From: Trochalopteron elliotii
Lineage: Eukaryota > Chordata > Aves > Passeriformes > Leiothrichidae
Direction: 5' to 3'
DNA: 64,000 nt
Assembly (NCBI GenBank): GCA_024734555.1
Contig: JANPWX010000054.1
Span: 4,376,287-4,440,286, forward strand
The notes under the pieces are model-generated. The model saw only the letters and a list, made by a program, of their open reading frames with translations, did no database searches and was not told the DNA's origin. How positions within the stretch are numbered: position 1 is the first letter of the stretch; every line of letters starts with the position of its first letter. Position numbers and translations under genes: made by a program. This document shows positions 26,501 to 36,665 of the stretch, piece after piece.

Positions 26501-27860
26501 TTTTCAGCCATGACCAAACTGAATATTATCCTCAAAACTTTTCTCCAACTCAGCCTCAATTCATAAACTTGTTCAGAGCGCTGACAGGTGAAATCCTCTG
26601 GCCTCTCTTATGTAGTAAGTCCAGTTTGATATCATATAGTCCTGTTTTGGTCTTTAAATCTATTAATATGTTTTCAACCATGTCACGTGCAATAACTCTT
26701 CATGCAAAATGGAATCTCTGTTCCCTTCATTTTCAATGGGTATTGTTAGCTGCACTTTAGTTTGGCAAATGAAGAATCTAGAAGACTGACACGTTAATAC
26801 TTTTTAGACTGCTCTGTGTTAATTCTGAGAGACTGCCCTCTAGCCAGCCCTTGCATTTCATTCACTACATCTTGCATATAAATATTTTACTGTGCTCCAG
26901 TATAAAAGTTTGATAAAATTTGAACTGAGGAAGCATGGATGAGACAAGGATATTCAAGCTTATCATTATAAAATAAAAAAATTCTTTTTCTTGACTCTCT
27001 TACTCAAGCAGTTGGGAAGAAAGTGTATTTGGCGCTCTGAGTTTTGCAGGGAGAGAGGTTTTATATTCTCATATTAATCATGAAACACATGTTTGGATAT
27101 TAAGGGAAATTGTTAAACTGTTCTGAGCCATAACTTTAGAAAATCATACCTTCAGAGCATCTTTTCACTAAGACTGAAGTGTTTAGAGGATAGGCTTTTG
27201 TATAAAATGATACTAATTTACTAAATGTCTCTGTTAAAACATTTCTCTCATTTCAAAGTGACCAGAACAGTGGAAGGAGCTAGAAGAGAAGGTTTAGAAG
27301 TAAATTTGTTATGAAATCATGGGTATTTTGTTGATACAAAGGAAACAAATTGTGACCTTGTAGGTAGATAAACATACTCCAAGCTTGAAAGTATGGATTA
27401 CTGAACTGAAAAATTGTATTTTCTTGACTATAATTGTATGGCCCCCAAAAATAGCAAAAAGTGTATTTAGAGTGTGGCGTTCCGAGAGTTTGAAAATTAA
27501 CGACGAAGAAGCGCTGTAATTTGGGACCAATATGTTTCAGGATATCAAAATGTGAGACATGTCAGGGTTTTTCTAAATAGAAACTGAGAAATGCTGCCCG
27601 CCTTGCAGTTACCATCTCTAAAATAGCCAATGCTATAAATAGTAATACAAGTTTATGTGCTGTCTCTCTCTTTTAGTAGAACTTTTAATGCATTGGCCTT
27701 GACACCATACCCATACTTCTGTCACTTTGTTTTTTCCATTTCCAGGAACAAGATGCCTCTACTGCAAAATTTGCCCATAATAATCCCTTAAAACATGGTT
27801 TATTTTTATCCTAAGAGAGAACTTTAAAAATTCAAGTCACAATACTTCCCAAACTGCTCA
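23569..27860. other. Gene-free unique sequence with one octamer
   Basis: AT-rich, without recognisable genes. A perfect POU octamer ATGCAAAT lies at 24899-24906, next to TAATTGC, AACAATAATTATC and similar AT-rich motifs (24840-24910), a modest enhancer-like cluster. The frames at 25725-25910, 26223-26438 and 26473-26760 have protein-like composition but no recognised similarity. An acceptor-like TTTTTTCCATTTCCAG ends at 27745. Confidence 0.5.
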
Positions 27861-27869
27861 ATGCTGTTA

Positions 27870-28000
27870 ACATTCTCCTTTTAGCTCGGCATCATATACA
27901 ATAAGCATTTCATTTGCCTAATGAAAAACATATTTAAACTAATGAGTACACAGTGTTTTTATTTACATATGCAATTAAAATTTACCACTATTAATAGCTG
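27870..28000. promoter_or_regulatory. AT-rich block resembling a conserved non-coding element
   Basis: TTCATTTGCCTAATGAAAA, CTAATGAG, ATTTACATATGCAATTAAA and TATTAATAG words lie close together. This gives a dense set of homeodomain-, POU- and Sox-like sites without tandem repetition. Such composition is common in developmental enhancers, but only a cross-species alignment could show it. Confidence 0.2.
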
Positions 28001-28360
28001 ACAGAGGGGAAGAGAAAATGTGATTTATTCCAGTAAGTGCATACTCTTTCAAGAGAGCACTTCACAGGCAGTTTTAAAATGGTCAGCAGTGAGGAAAAAC
28101 CCAAAATTCTGGGGTGTCCTAGTCCCTGTGGTGCCTTTCTGAAGATTAAGCCATCAGCTCTTTCCCGCTTGTGAGGTGCACTCGAGTTAACCATCCCCAA
28201 CTCACGTTTCTCCTGCATTCCTGTGGTTTCCTGGAGGAGGGTGGGTGTGTTCTCCCAGCAGGACCCGTGCCGAGGTTTATTCTGTGAGAGCAGAGCTGTG
28301 GGCACCAGTCAGACCAGGAGCTCAGCTGGGTAAGGGAGTGTGCTGCTCTGCGGATCTGCA

Positions 28361-28440
28361 GGAGAGGAAAATAACACCAAAGGTACACAGAGTGAGGCAG
28401 GAGAAGCAGGGTGACTTGCTGCAAATCGCACAGGAGTGAG
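28361..28440 (+). mobile_element. Possible ancient MIR-like SINE trace
   Basis: GTGACTTGCTGCAAATCGCACAGG (28411-28434), preceded by a GAGGCAGG-type stretch, loosely resembles the core region of MIR elements, where a GTGACTTGCCCAAGGTCACACAG-like sequence follows a region rich in GAGG and AGAG. The match is short and heavily diverged. It could be chance. Confidence 0.2.
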
Positions 28441-30600
28441 AAACCTGGAGATGGAGCTGCCTGCAGCAGGCAGTGGCTATCTGGCATTGACACAGAGATG
28501 GGCACAGTGAAATGAGATTAATCAAAAGGAGTCAGAGATACAGAGATCTTTAGCCCACCTCATTCTTCTCAGAAGCAGAGTTCAAAGACAAGCATCAGAC
28601 ATCAGCTATCACAGCATGGACAAACATGGCAAAGGGTGCTAAATCTTCCACATTTTTGCCGTTATCTCTCACAGATGTTACAGAGCCTGCCAGAGGAAAG
28701 CAGATTTCTGCTTCGAGCTGCACCATGTGCAAATATGCTCTTGCTGAACAGTGCTGTTACTAGAGCACACTCTGTTCTGGCAAGTGAGAATTTTATCAGC
28801 AGCACTATAAAGGCACTCAAATTCAATCCATCCTTATTGATATGCATTTTTCTAAACATTTTGTGAATGGTGTAATCAGAGCTAGGACATCAAAAATATT
28901 AGTAATATACATTAAAATAATCTTACTGCAGTTTTACAAGCAGCAATAACTTCACTTTGATTTGAAACTTTGGGTTGAGTTGCCCATTTTTTAATTTAAA
29001 GGAGGACATATGAAGAGACAGCAGAGAAAAAATGAAGCTTTAATAACAATACGTGTACTGAACAGTAGGATTTTTTTTTTTTTAAACTGGCATTCTTGAT
29101 CAAAACCTTTTCAAGTGAAAAGAGAGACCACAGTTGAAAAATCCTGACTACAGAAGCATTACCTGCTTATCACAGCTGAATGTTGGTTCCCTTGCAGATG
29201 GCTGGCTGCAGTCACTCCATATTTATGGGATGTGCTCCTGTGTGCAGTGGGAAAAGGGCTGGCGGGGCTGGTACCAGGGCTGATCGAGGTGATCATCACT
29301 GCTTTGCTTACACAGACAGACACTCACATGCTGCAATGCAAAAATGGGTTGAAAGGCTGAAGGGATGTGGAAACTCCAAGGTGTAATATCTGAAGATGGG
29401 CTGTTAGTGCAGTGACCTTCCAAGGTGGATAGCTTTGAAAAAAGGCTAATGTACACTGAGAGATCCATCTGCAGATCTGAGGCAGGGGTGATGAATGACA
29501 TTAGGGATAGTGTTGCACTCACAGCCTCGGTGCAAATTTCTGGACATAAGCCTGCCTAACCACTCCAGACCCTCAGCTGGATCACACAGCACAAACACAC
29601 CGTGTGGGTGCACGTTCAGTGCCTGTGACACTGCTGTGTCTCCAGATGGGGCTGTTACAAATGCAGCCCTACCCTGTGTGGAAATGCAGGATTTTATGCA
29701 GAAACTTGTCAGCTGTGAGGTTCTTTTTAAGAGCTGAATCAGTTATTTACTACCTGTGTTGTGCTGACGCTCAGCTCCGAGGTGCTGCTGCTGTTTACAG
29801 CATACAAGGAAACAAAAGGAATATCCAATACCAGAAGGAGATTCACTTATGAGTTACACAGGCTGTAAGGAAACAGGAGAATGATAGAAAACAGGCTAGC
29901 AAATCTGTAAACACAGACCAGAGGAATCACCAAGTGCATTTATGTGCATTATAAAATCAATGCTCTCATTCACAATGACAGAAGACAGATTCAGGAGCCT
30001 ACACTTAGGTAACAATGTCTCCCTTTCTTCCGCTTCTCTCTTTTTATTCATGGCCATAATGTACGTGCTGGGGGGAGAATAATCAAGAGGGTGGCTATGT
30101 AAAAATACTGTTCTGTGTAAAAGGTGCTGTAAATCTCTGATTTGTCTCTTTCCAATTATGCAGTACCATGAAGCATGAGCAGGGTTGTCAGCGCAACAGA
30201 GTCAATATTGCTATGAAAGACTAAATTGTATTCTTTTCCACCTTCTGCTACATTAACAAATTTGCTTGCTAAGTTTTGATTCTAGGACGTTTGCAGTAGC
30301 TGATGATGATGCATGAAGCAGAAAGAATATGTTGATTTTTAAACTGGATTCAGTTGTTACAGTAGGAATATTTTGAAATTATTATTTCCAAACTCTTAGG
30401 ATTCATAGTGGAGTGCCCTAACTATATTAATTATGGAATACCAAGATGTTATTTTAATTTTCTAACTAATCGCTGCATTACAAGTATGGTGATTAGATAG
30501 TTCTAGAATCTCTTTCCCCCTCCCCCAGCAATTAATTAGTATTTCAAAATTAAATAAATTGTGATGTTATGGTTAAATGACTCAGGTTCTAGATAGCTGT
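28441..30600. other. Gene-free unique sequence
   Basis: No gene recognised. There is a poly-T run at about 29070-29082. Overlapping background frames (up to 99 codons) lie around 29180-29850 on both strands. C-rich acceptor-like tracts end in AG at 30528 and, further on, at 30869. Confidence 0.55.
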
Positions 30601-30639
30601 AGGTGATACAGCTGCAGTGCCTTCAGTTCTACTGACAGT

Positions 30640-31220
30640 CTGAGCTCTCAGGAGAAACATTAAAGAGCAGCTCAGTACATGGTTTATGCCTAATGATAAT
30701 TGAGTTCCATTAAAACATATATGTACTGCTTTGAAAAAGCACATCTCATGAATTAGGACGAAATGGCTTTCAAAGAGAAAAGAGCTGCTCAGTACATAAG
30801 TTACAGCCCTGTCCTCCCTTTTCTTTAAGCTTATGGATTCTTGTTAGGGTTTCCCCCTCCTCCCCCCAGAAATTCATGGATGGTTTTGCCTTTAAAATTC
30901 AGCATAGTTTCACAAGACTTGTTTCCAGAACAACACATAAAATGTATTGCTGAAAAGGAAGGATATTGCACACAAAAATAAACTGGCCAAATAATGTAGC
31001 TGCTCTGAATTATTCACAGCTATCTAGCAAGCATTGTTTGCAATAGAGCAACTAAGTAAACAGGATGGAAAATGAGTTTTGGCATGATTCTAGGAATTAG
31101 CATTCTCCATTTCTATGGCAACATTGATAAAAAGTTGTTGCTAATAATAATGAAATACATGCAGAATAAAAATGAGTAAGCTAAATAAAAGGCATCTATT
31201 GTAAGCTTAAGTGTTTTTCC
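30640..31220. promoter_or_regulatory. Enhancer-like AT-rich block with a repeated motif
   Basis: This stretch has no tandem low complexity and is dense in plausible factor sites (TAATGATAATTGAG, CATTGTTTGCAATAG, CTATGGCAACATTGAT, AATAATAATGAAAT). It also holds three copies of a CAGTACAT-type motif: 30662-30680, 30721-30730 inverted, and 30783-30797. The texture resembles long conserved non-coding elements near developmental genes. No alignment was available, so function is inference. Confidence 0.3.
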
Positions 31221-31417
31221 CTTTTTGCTGGGAAACACATGTACAAGCTTGCATACATCTCAACTTTGGTACAGCACAGACTATTGCATACATTATTAGC
31301 TCAGTTTGCCAGCAAGTAAAGACAGATGTTTGATGAATGCGTATGTGACCTAGGATAGCTGTAGGAAGACTATTAACACAGAAAAAAAACTATGAAGAGA
31401 TTGTGTTTGTTTCACAG

Positions 31418-31580
31418 GCATTTTGTAGAATCACAAATTCATTACCAACTACTAATGAATCCAGGGTACATTAAAATTTTTGGCAGTTTTTCTCTGACAA
31501 GAGTGCCCAATGATAAAAATACACAGAAGAAACTTTCTAAGCTGAGAAAATTTGCCGAACACATTTATAGCCTTAAGTAG
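31418..31580 (+). other. Terminal-exon-like open frame after a splice-acceptor-like site
   Basis: TTGTGTTTGTTTCACAG ends at 31417 and is followed by one base and then an open frame of 53 codons ending in TAG at 31578-31580. The translation is rich in lysine and serine near its end and has no domain I recognise. The next frame, at 31676, begins in the same phase behind a second acceptor-like site. The pair could be alternative terminal exons of an unrecognised gene, or chance frames in AT-rich DNA. No donor-bearing upstream exon could be assigned. Confidence 0.2.
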
Positions 31581-31675
31581 AAAATAATTCTCTTTACCTC
31601 CAGCTACTAATACAATGTATTATATAATTCTTATCAGTACACATATACATATTTATATTTTTTATTGTTTTATAG

Positions 31676-31895
31676 ATCTGTATCTGGAAAAAAAATAATT
31701 TTGCCTTACCAGGGTTTCGCAAATCTCAGTTGCAGTGGAAAGAAAATAACAAAAAACCATACTGCAAATCTTACTATCCCTTTCCTTAGTAGAAAACTTG
31801 TGAAGGTTCCTGATGATACAGAGAAGAGAAGTCTGATCCCATCATCAAAAAAATCAAAATCCATTACAGGGAAACAAAGAAGAGCAGGGGGATGA
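31676..31895 (+). other. Second terminal-exon-like open frame, lysine-rich
   Basis: TATTTTTTATTGTTTTATAG ends at 31675, a good acceptor by polypyrimidine content. One base then leads into an open frame of 72 codons ending in TGA at 31893-31895. The C-terminal half is strongly basic and serine-rich (KKSKS, KQRR). The upstream extension of this frame has no ATG, so it could only be coding as a spliced exon. I recognise no family. Confidence 0.22.
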
Positions 31896-34560
31896 AGAAT
31901 TATATCTCATCTGCATGTTAAGCTTTTCCTCAAATACAATCTGAATGTGCAGCAAAGCTCTACCAGCTTTACATAAGCAGAGCTCCTCATTCATTTTCAC
32001 AGGGTTCTGTATTTTTAAGTTCCAGAGAGAAGGAAAAAACACTGAAAGTTGTCAAATATATTCAGCTTCTGGGTGGAACTGAATGCCTGATCTGAAAGAC
32101 AGATTTAGCAAGTTTTCTGGGGCACACTCAAAAAATACAAATAATTTAGAGAACATGTGTGAGAGATAAAGCATCTACACGAACCAGCAGCAGCAAGAGC
32201 AGCTGGGGAAAGCATTGTCTAAATCATCTGGAGAAAAGAATAATACTGCATATATACATGGGGAGGTATAAACAGCTTTCTGCCAAAGTAAAATATGTTT
32301 GGATCAAAGATGCGGTGTGAAACGTGAAAAAAGCTGCTGAAAGCAGCTCCAGCCAGTGCTGCTAGTGAGTGAGTGTGTGTGTCAGCCTGTGCTCCTCAGG
32401 TGCCCACTGCACCTCCCTGTGCTGGCTTGTGCTTTTTCTCCTCCTCCTTTGGGGTCCAGACCCTGACTGTCACCTTACCTGTCCTCAGGCCTATACCAGG
32501 ACTCATACTTGCACTCTGGAAAACAGAGTTTGAAAGCTGCTCACAGCAATTTTTTGTTTGATAGACCTCATCAGGACTAGAAACAGGGGCTCCTTTGAGA
32601 GTTCCAGCCAGGAGAGCGGCTGGATTACCACTGCAGCTCCCTGTGGCAGACACCCTGCTTGCCTTGCACACCAGACATACCACACACATTCAAGGTGGAA
32701 AGTGAAACGTTGCATAACATGCACTCATTTGGCTTAGCTGCATTAAAGTCAAGAGGTTATTTAATCCTGCTGGCTATTCAGATTGGTAGCTGTTAAAAGG
32801 AATTGCACGACCAGCATCTGATGGTCATCCAGATCACACCAGGGTGGACCTGCACCAGGAGCACCACCCCTCTGGACAGCCTGGAATAGGCAGGGCCTGT
32901 GGAAAGAGGTTGTGAGCCCTTGGACCAGCTTGGTTTTTCCTAACAAAAAAAGGATGTATATGCACCAGTGATAACACAGCCTGGGGAGGAGCAAAGACCC
33001 CCATCTTGCCATTCTCATCAGAGAAATCTTGAGCCCAGCAGTTTTGACCTTGGAGATTAGGAAACATCAAAGACTGAAGCCATTGGAGACCGAAGTACAG
33101 CATCTTGATATTGTCACTTGACTAATCTGTTTGATAAGTGCTTGCTTTTTCATTGTTATTGTTTAGATTGTCCTGAACTACTTGACAAACAAGTGCCTGC
33201 TTGGAGTTTGGAGGTTTGCCTGGTTTCTCCCTCCAGCAGAACATCTCAGCCATCATGGCTATGCCCCAGTTCCCTTATCACAGCAGCTGTGACAGTAAAA
33301 CATTGGAGAAGCTTTATTTCCTTCTGACCCCTATCATTGGAAAAACAGAGTTAATGCAAGTCGTAGGAAAATCCTGGCAGCTCTGGGCTGCCTTCAGCTG
33401 GCCCTCCTGGCCCAGGCATGTCAGTGGGTGTCAAGGATAAAACTTGCAGCAATAACAACTAATTAAACATCTTTAGTCAGGGCATCAGTCTCTGTCACTT
33501 CCCACCACACATCAGAACTGGTATTTCATTTCTCACTGTTTCCCTGGGAAAGGAAACCTTTTCACTTGTTTTCCTGAGAATGCCATCTCCTAAGGAAGAT
33601 ATTGGGAAAGGCTGAGGGCTGGGAAAGGCATGGCAATTAATATCTGAATTGTTTGCTACTAGTATTACTACCGGGTTAAACTAATTTGGGGAATGAAACA
33701 CAAAACTGAAATTACAATCTTTAACTTGCTCAGGGAAAACATTTCAAAAGACCATCCAAAATGCTCTTTGGTGAGGGATGTGGAATATCATTTAGATGCC
33801 ATGTATGTCACACCAGTTATTTTGGAAATTCAAGCTGTAATTTTCTCTAGTCATAGCTGTACACAAATCAAGATAATTAAAAAATTATAATGCACAAGAT
33901 ATGGGTCTTTCAGGAATGAATAAAATGAATTTGAAGGGTAATTTTCATAAAAATTAAATAAAGAAGAGATTAGAAGATGTGCAATCCATGAAATATTAAA
34001 AAGTTTCATTTAGGTACTTGTTATAGGACTTAAACTTCAAAAAATTATAAAAATGGTAATTTCAAAGATTGACTGGCCTCACAGGGTGAGAGACGCAAAC
34101 ATCTGGATTATTGGTTCTGACAGATTTTTCATCTTGTTGTTTCTGCTTCATCCTTTTTCAAAATGCTAATAATTTATTTCTTTACAGAATCCTTTAACTT
34201 GTTCTTAGAATTCCTTATGAGGAGAGGTTTGTATTGAGTTTATTTACATCCTGAACATGAACAGACAGAATCCCCTCCCTTTTAGTGTCACGCTGTAAGT
34301 AATGCAAACTGAATTCACACAACAAGTCCTAGCTGGTGCCTTAACTGGTCAATATCCTTTGCGAATCTAGATAATTAACAAAAACCAAAATCATATCATA
34401 ACCTCAGCACTATTTTTGTAAAGTATTGAAAAAAACCCAGATGAACAGGATTGACACAAAAGGTAAAGCAGAATCTGTGACTTATCACTTGTGTGTTTTT
34501 TCCCCAGGACTTCTGAATTTGCTCCTTTGTACAAGGTGACTGCTTTTCTCCTTGTTTACA
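31896..34560. other. Gene-free unique sequence
   Basis: No gene or transposon recognised. The interval 32340-33430 is more GC-rich and carries overlapping frames on both strands (at most 97 codons) with no domain. From 33690 on the sequence returns to AT-rich. Confidence 0.55.
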
Positions 34561-34574
34561 CATCTGTCTCTATA

Positions 34575-34635
34575 CATACTGATCTAGAAATCAGTATGAA
34601 GTATCAGAAATAGAAAAAGTGTTTCTATTTCTATA
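34575..34635. repeat. Two adjacent inverted repeats (twin hairpins)
   Basis: CATACTGAT (34575-34583) pairs perfectly with ATCAGTATG (34590-34598) around a 6-base loop. Immediately after, AGAAATAGAAA (34606-34616) pairs perfectly with TTTCTATTTCT (34622-34632) around AAGTG. The second stem can be extended by three more pairs, past a bulged C at 34605, to 34602-34635. No known RNA family is recognised. Confidence 0.6.
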
Positions 34636-35197
34636 GATAATAATCACAGTTTAATATTTTAGTAGTACTATAATTTTTCTCCAGAGTAGCTCTGTTTATT
34701 CCAATTATTTACCCTCCTAAACGCACCATTCTCATGTGCTCCTTATGAACTCTTAAGCCTCATGCATTAAAAAAGTTCTATTATTACATCAGTACCTTAT
34801 TTATAAACACAATTTGAAATGGCTATGGAATTACCTTTTCTCTTCCTGTAACCATTCAGCCAAGTCTAGATTAATGTTGGGGCTTCAGCACAGAAACACA
34901 GCCACAAATCCTAACATCCTAAGTATTTTCTCTTTTTAATCAATTTTGCCTTTAGCCAAAATTGAGGTAATGTAGGAATAAACCTGTCAGATGTAATTTC
35001 ACTTCTCCAGTCCCTCTGCTGGAGAGCACAGAGCCATGCTGTTCATCAGCAAGGGTATAACTGCTGCAAAGCCTCTAGCCAAAGTCCCTTTTTCAAGTGT
35101 CTCTCTCCTCAAATGTTTTAATTTAAAAGGAGAGTATTAAACTAATCATTTAGATGTAGAACTCTTCCTCATATTCAGAGGGAAAGCAAAGATTTCA

Positions 35198-35258
35198 TTG
35201 CCTAGCTCTCGCTGCATCCTCTGGTCATTTGCCTAGCTCTCGCTGCATCCTCTGGTCA
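35198..35258. repeat. Exact 30-bp tandem duplication, period 31
   Basis: The unit beginning TTGCCTAGCTCTCGCTGC and ending CCTCTGGTCA occurs at 35198-35227 and again, without a mismatch, at 35229-35258. The lack of divergence suggests a recent duplication, possibly polymorphic, or an assembly artefact. Confidence 0.9.
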
Positions 35259-35629
35259 TCCCATGAAACACAGCTCCCAGAACGGGACATTTTTAAGCAT
35301 GCATTGATTCACTTTACCAGAACAATTCTTTGCCATGATTGCTTCTCTCACAGCATTTATCTCTTCAACTGAAAATCAGAGTTATTCACCAGCTGAGATT
35401 TATTGAGCCTCACCTCTGCTGGAGCCAGAATTACAGAGAACCCTTCAGTAGTTAGAGACCACTGTGCTAGATGGAAACCCAGAGAACTGGAATGGCGTGC
35501 CAAAAGAGAAAACCGCTGAAGTGATTTCTGAATAAAACCTGGGATTCAAGGAAAAGATCAGCTCACACTCTTATCAGGCTACTCACATGAGGAAAAAAAC
35601 CTCTGATCTTCCAGGTGTGTGCGTGCCTT

Positions 35630-35960
35630 GATCTGGCAGGGTTGTTTGCAGCCCTGCCCTTTTGTGTAAGAGCAGCCCCAGGATCACAATCCGCGAGGGT
35701 CTGATGGGCACAGCACCCGCGGCTTGTGCAGCCTCCCACCCCAGCACTCATGGGCTCTGGGCCGTCAGGGCAAGCCCTGCTGCTCCTCACAGACACTGCC
35801 CTTCATCTAAAGTGCACTAGAGAGGGAACAGGCCAAAAACATCACAAACTTTTAAAAATGATTTTCCTTTAAGCGTGTACCTGGCAGTGATTTGTAGAAA
35901 TGCTGAGGAGGCTGGTACCTCAGCGCAGTCTCTCGCTGCTGTACCTTGCACTTTGCCAAC
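35630..35960. other. Isolated CpG-containing, GC-richer patch
   Basis: This patch contains CCGCGAGG, CCCGCGGC and several other CpGs (GCCGTC, AGCGTG, CAGCGCAG, CTCGCTGC) in otherwise CpG-poor surroundings. It is too weak for a standard CpG island. Minus-strand frames here (77 and 62 codons) have no recognisable domain. It may be an orphan or weak promoter-associated island, or simply a GC-rich patch. Confidence 0.35.
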
Positions 35961-36419
35961 AGCCCTCTCACACAGCTTAATCCTTATTCTGCCAAACCTT
36001 AACATGTGGATTTACAGCACAGACACATATGATTTCTCAGTTAGGACTATGTCATAGATAAATATACATTAGCTTATTCCAGGGGTCCCTTTGAGTCTCC
36101 TTTATGGGTACAGTGCAAGGCAAAGATGCAATGGCAACAACCAGAGTTTGGCCCAATTTATTCACCCTTAAAGAAGCTTCATAGCACACTGAATGACAAG
36201 AAAATGTTTATTTACTGGACTAAAGCCTGGAAATCTTTCCTTGGTGCTGATAATAGAAGCAGTTTTGTGGTGTGCCAGCCAAGAAAAGCATCCGTTGCTC
36301 AGCATGGCATCCAGCTAAACTAATCTTAGTTTTCCATGGGAGATGTTTTTTCAATGATTTCTAAGAGCTAAAGGACTTCATTAAGAATCATGCAAGCATT
36401 GATCCAGATGTTAAACCTC

Positions 36420-36665
36420 TCTGTACAATGGGAAGCTCTTTTGAAAAACAGTAAAGAATAATTGGTCCATTGTTATCTGGTCTTGAGAAAAGAAAGCAAT
36501 ATTGCCTATTTATTAAATGTTACTATGTGGAGTAATTTATTTCATTGTGTGCATGCTGTTTGAAATGCATTTAATTATAATGGTTTTGTGTAATTAAAGT
36601 GTAGGTAAACATTCGATTTCAACCTGTTGTAGCACTGAAATTAATTATTGTTGCTAAATCTTATC
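36420..36665. promoter_or_regulatory. AT-rich block resembling a conserved non-coding element
   Basis: Consecutive words such as GAAATGCATTTAATTATAATGG, TGTAATTAAAGTG and GAAATTAATTATTGTTGC give homeodomain-, POU- and Sox-like sites within about 150 bp, without tandem repetition. A similar texture recurs at 37505-37620. This is compositional evidence only. Confidence 0.22.

Noticed and set aside
27746..27820. Acceptor-like TTTTTTCCATTTCCAG followed by a short open frame
   Set aside because: Frame of about 22 codons only, no donor or conservation evidence; many such sites are expected in 64 kb.
28146..28505. 119-codon minus frame overlapping several others
   Set aside because: No domain, multiple overlapping frames on both strands, GC-richer patch.
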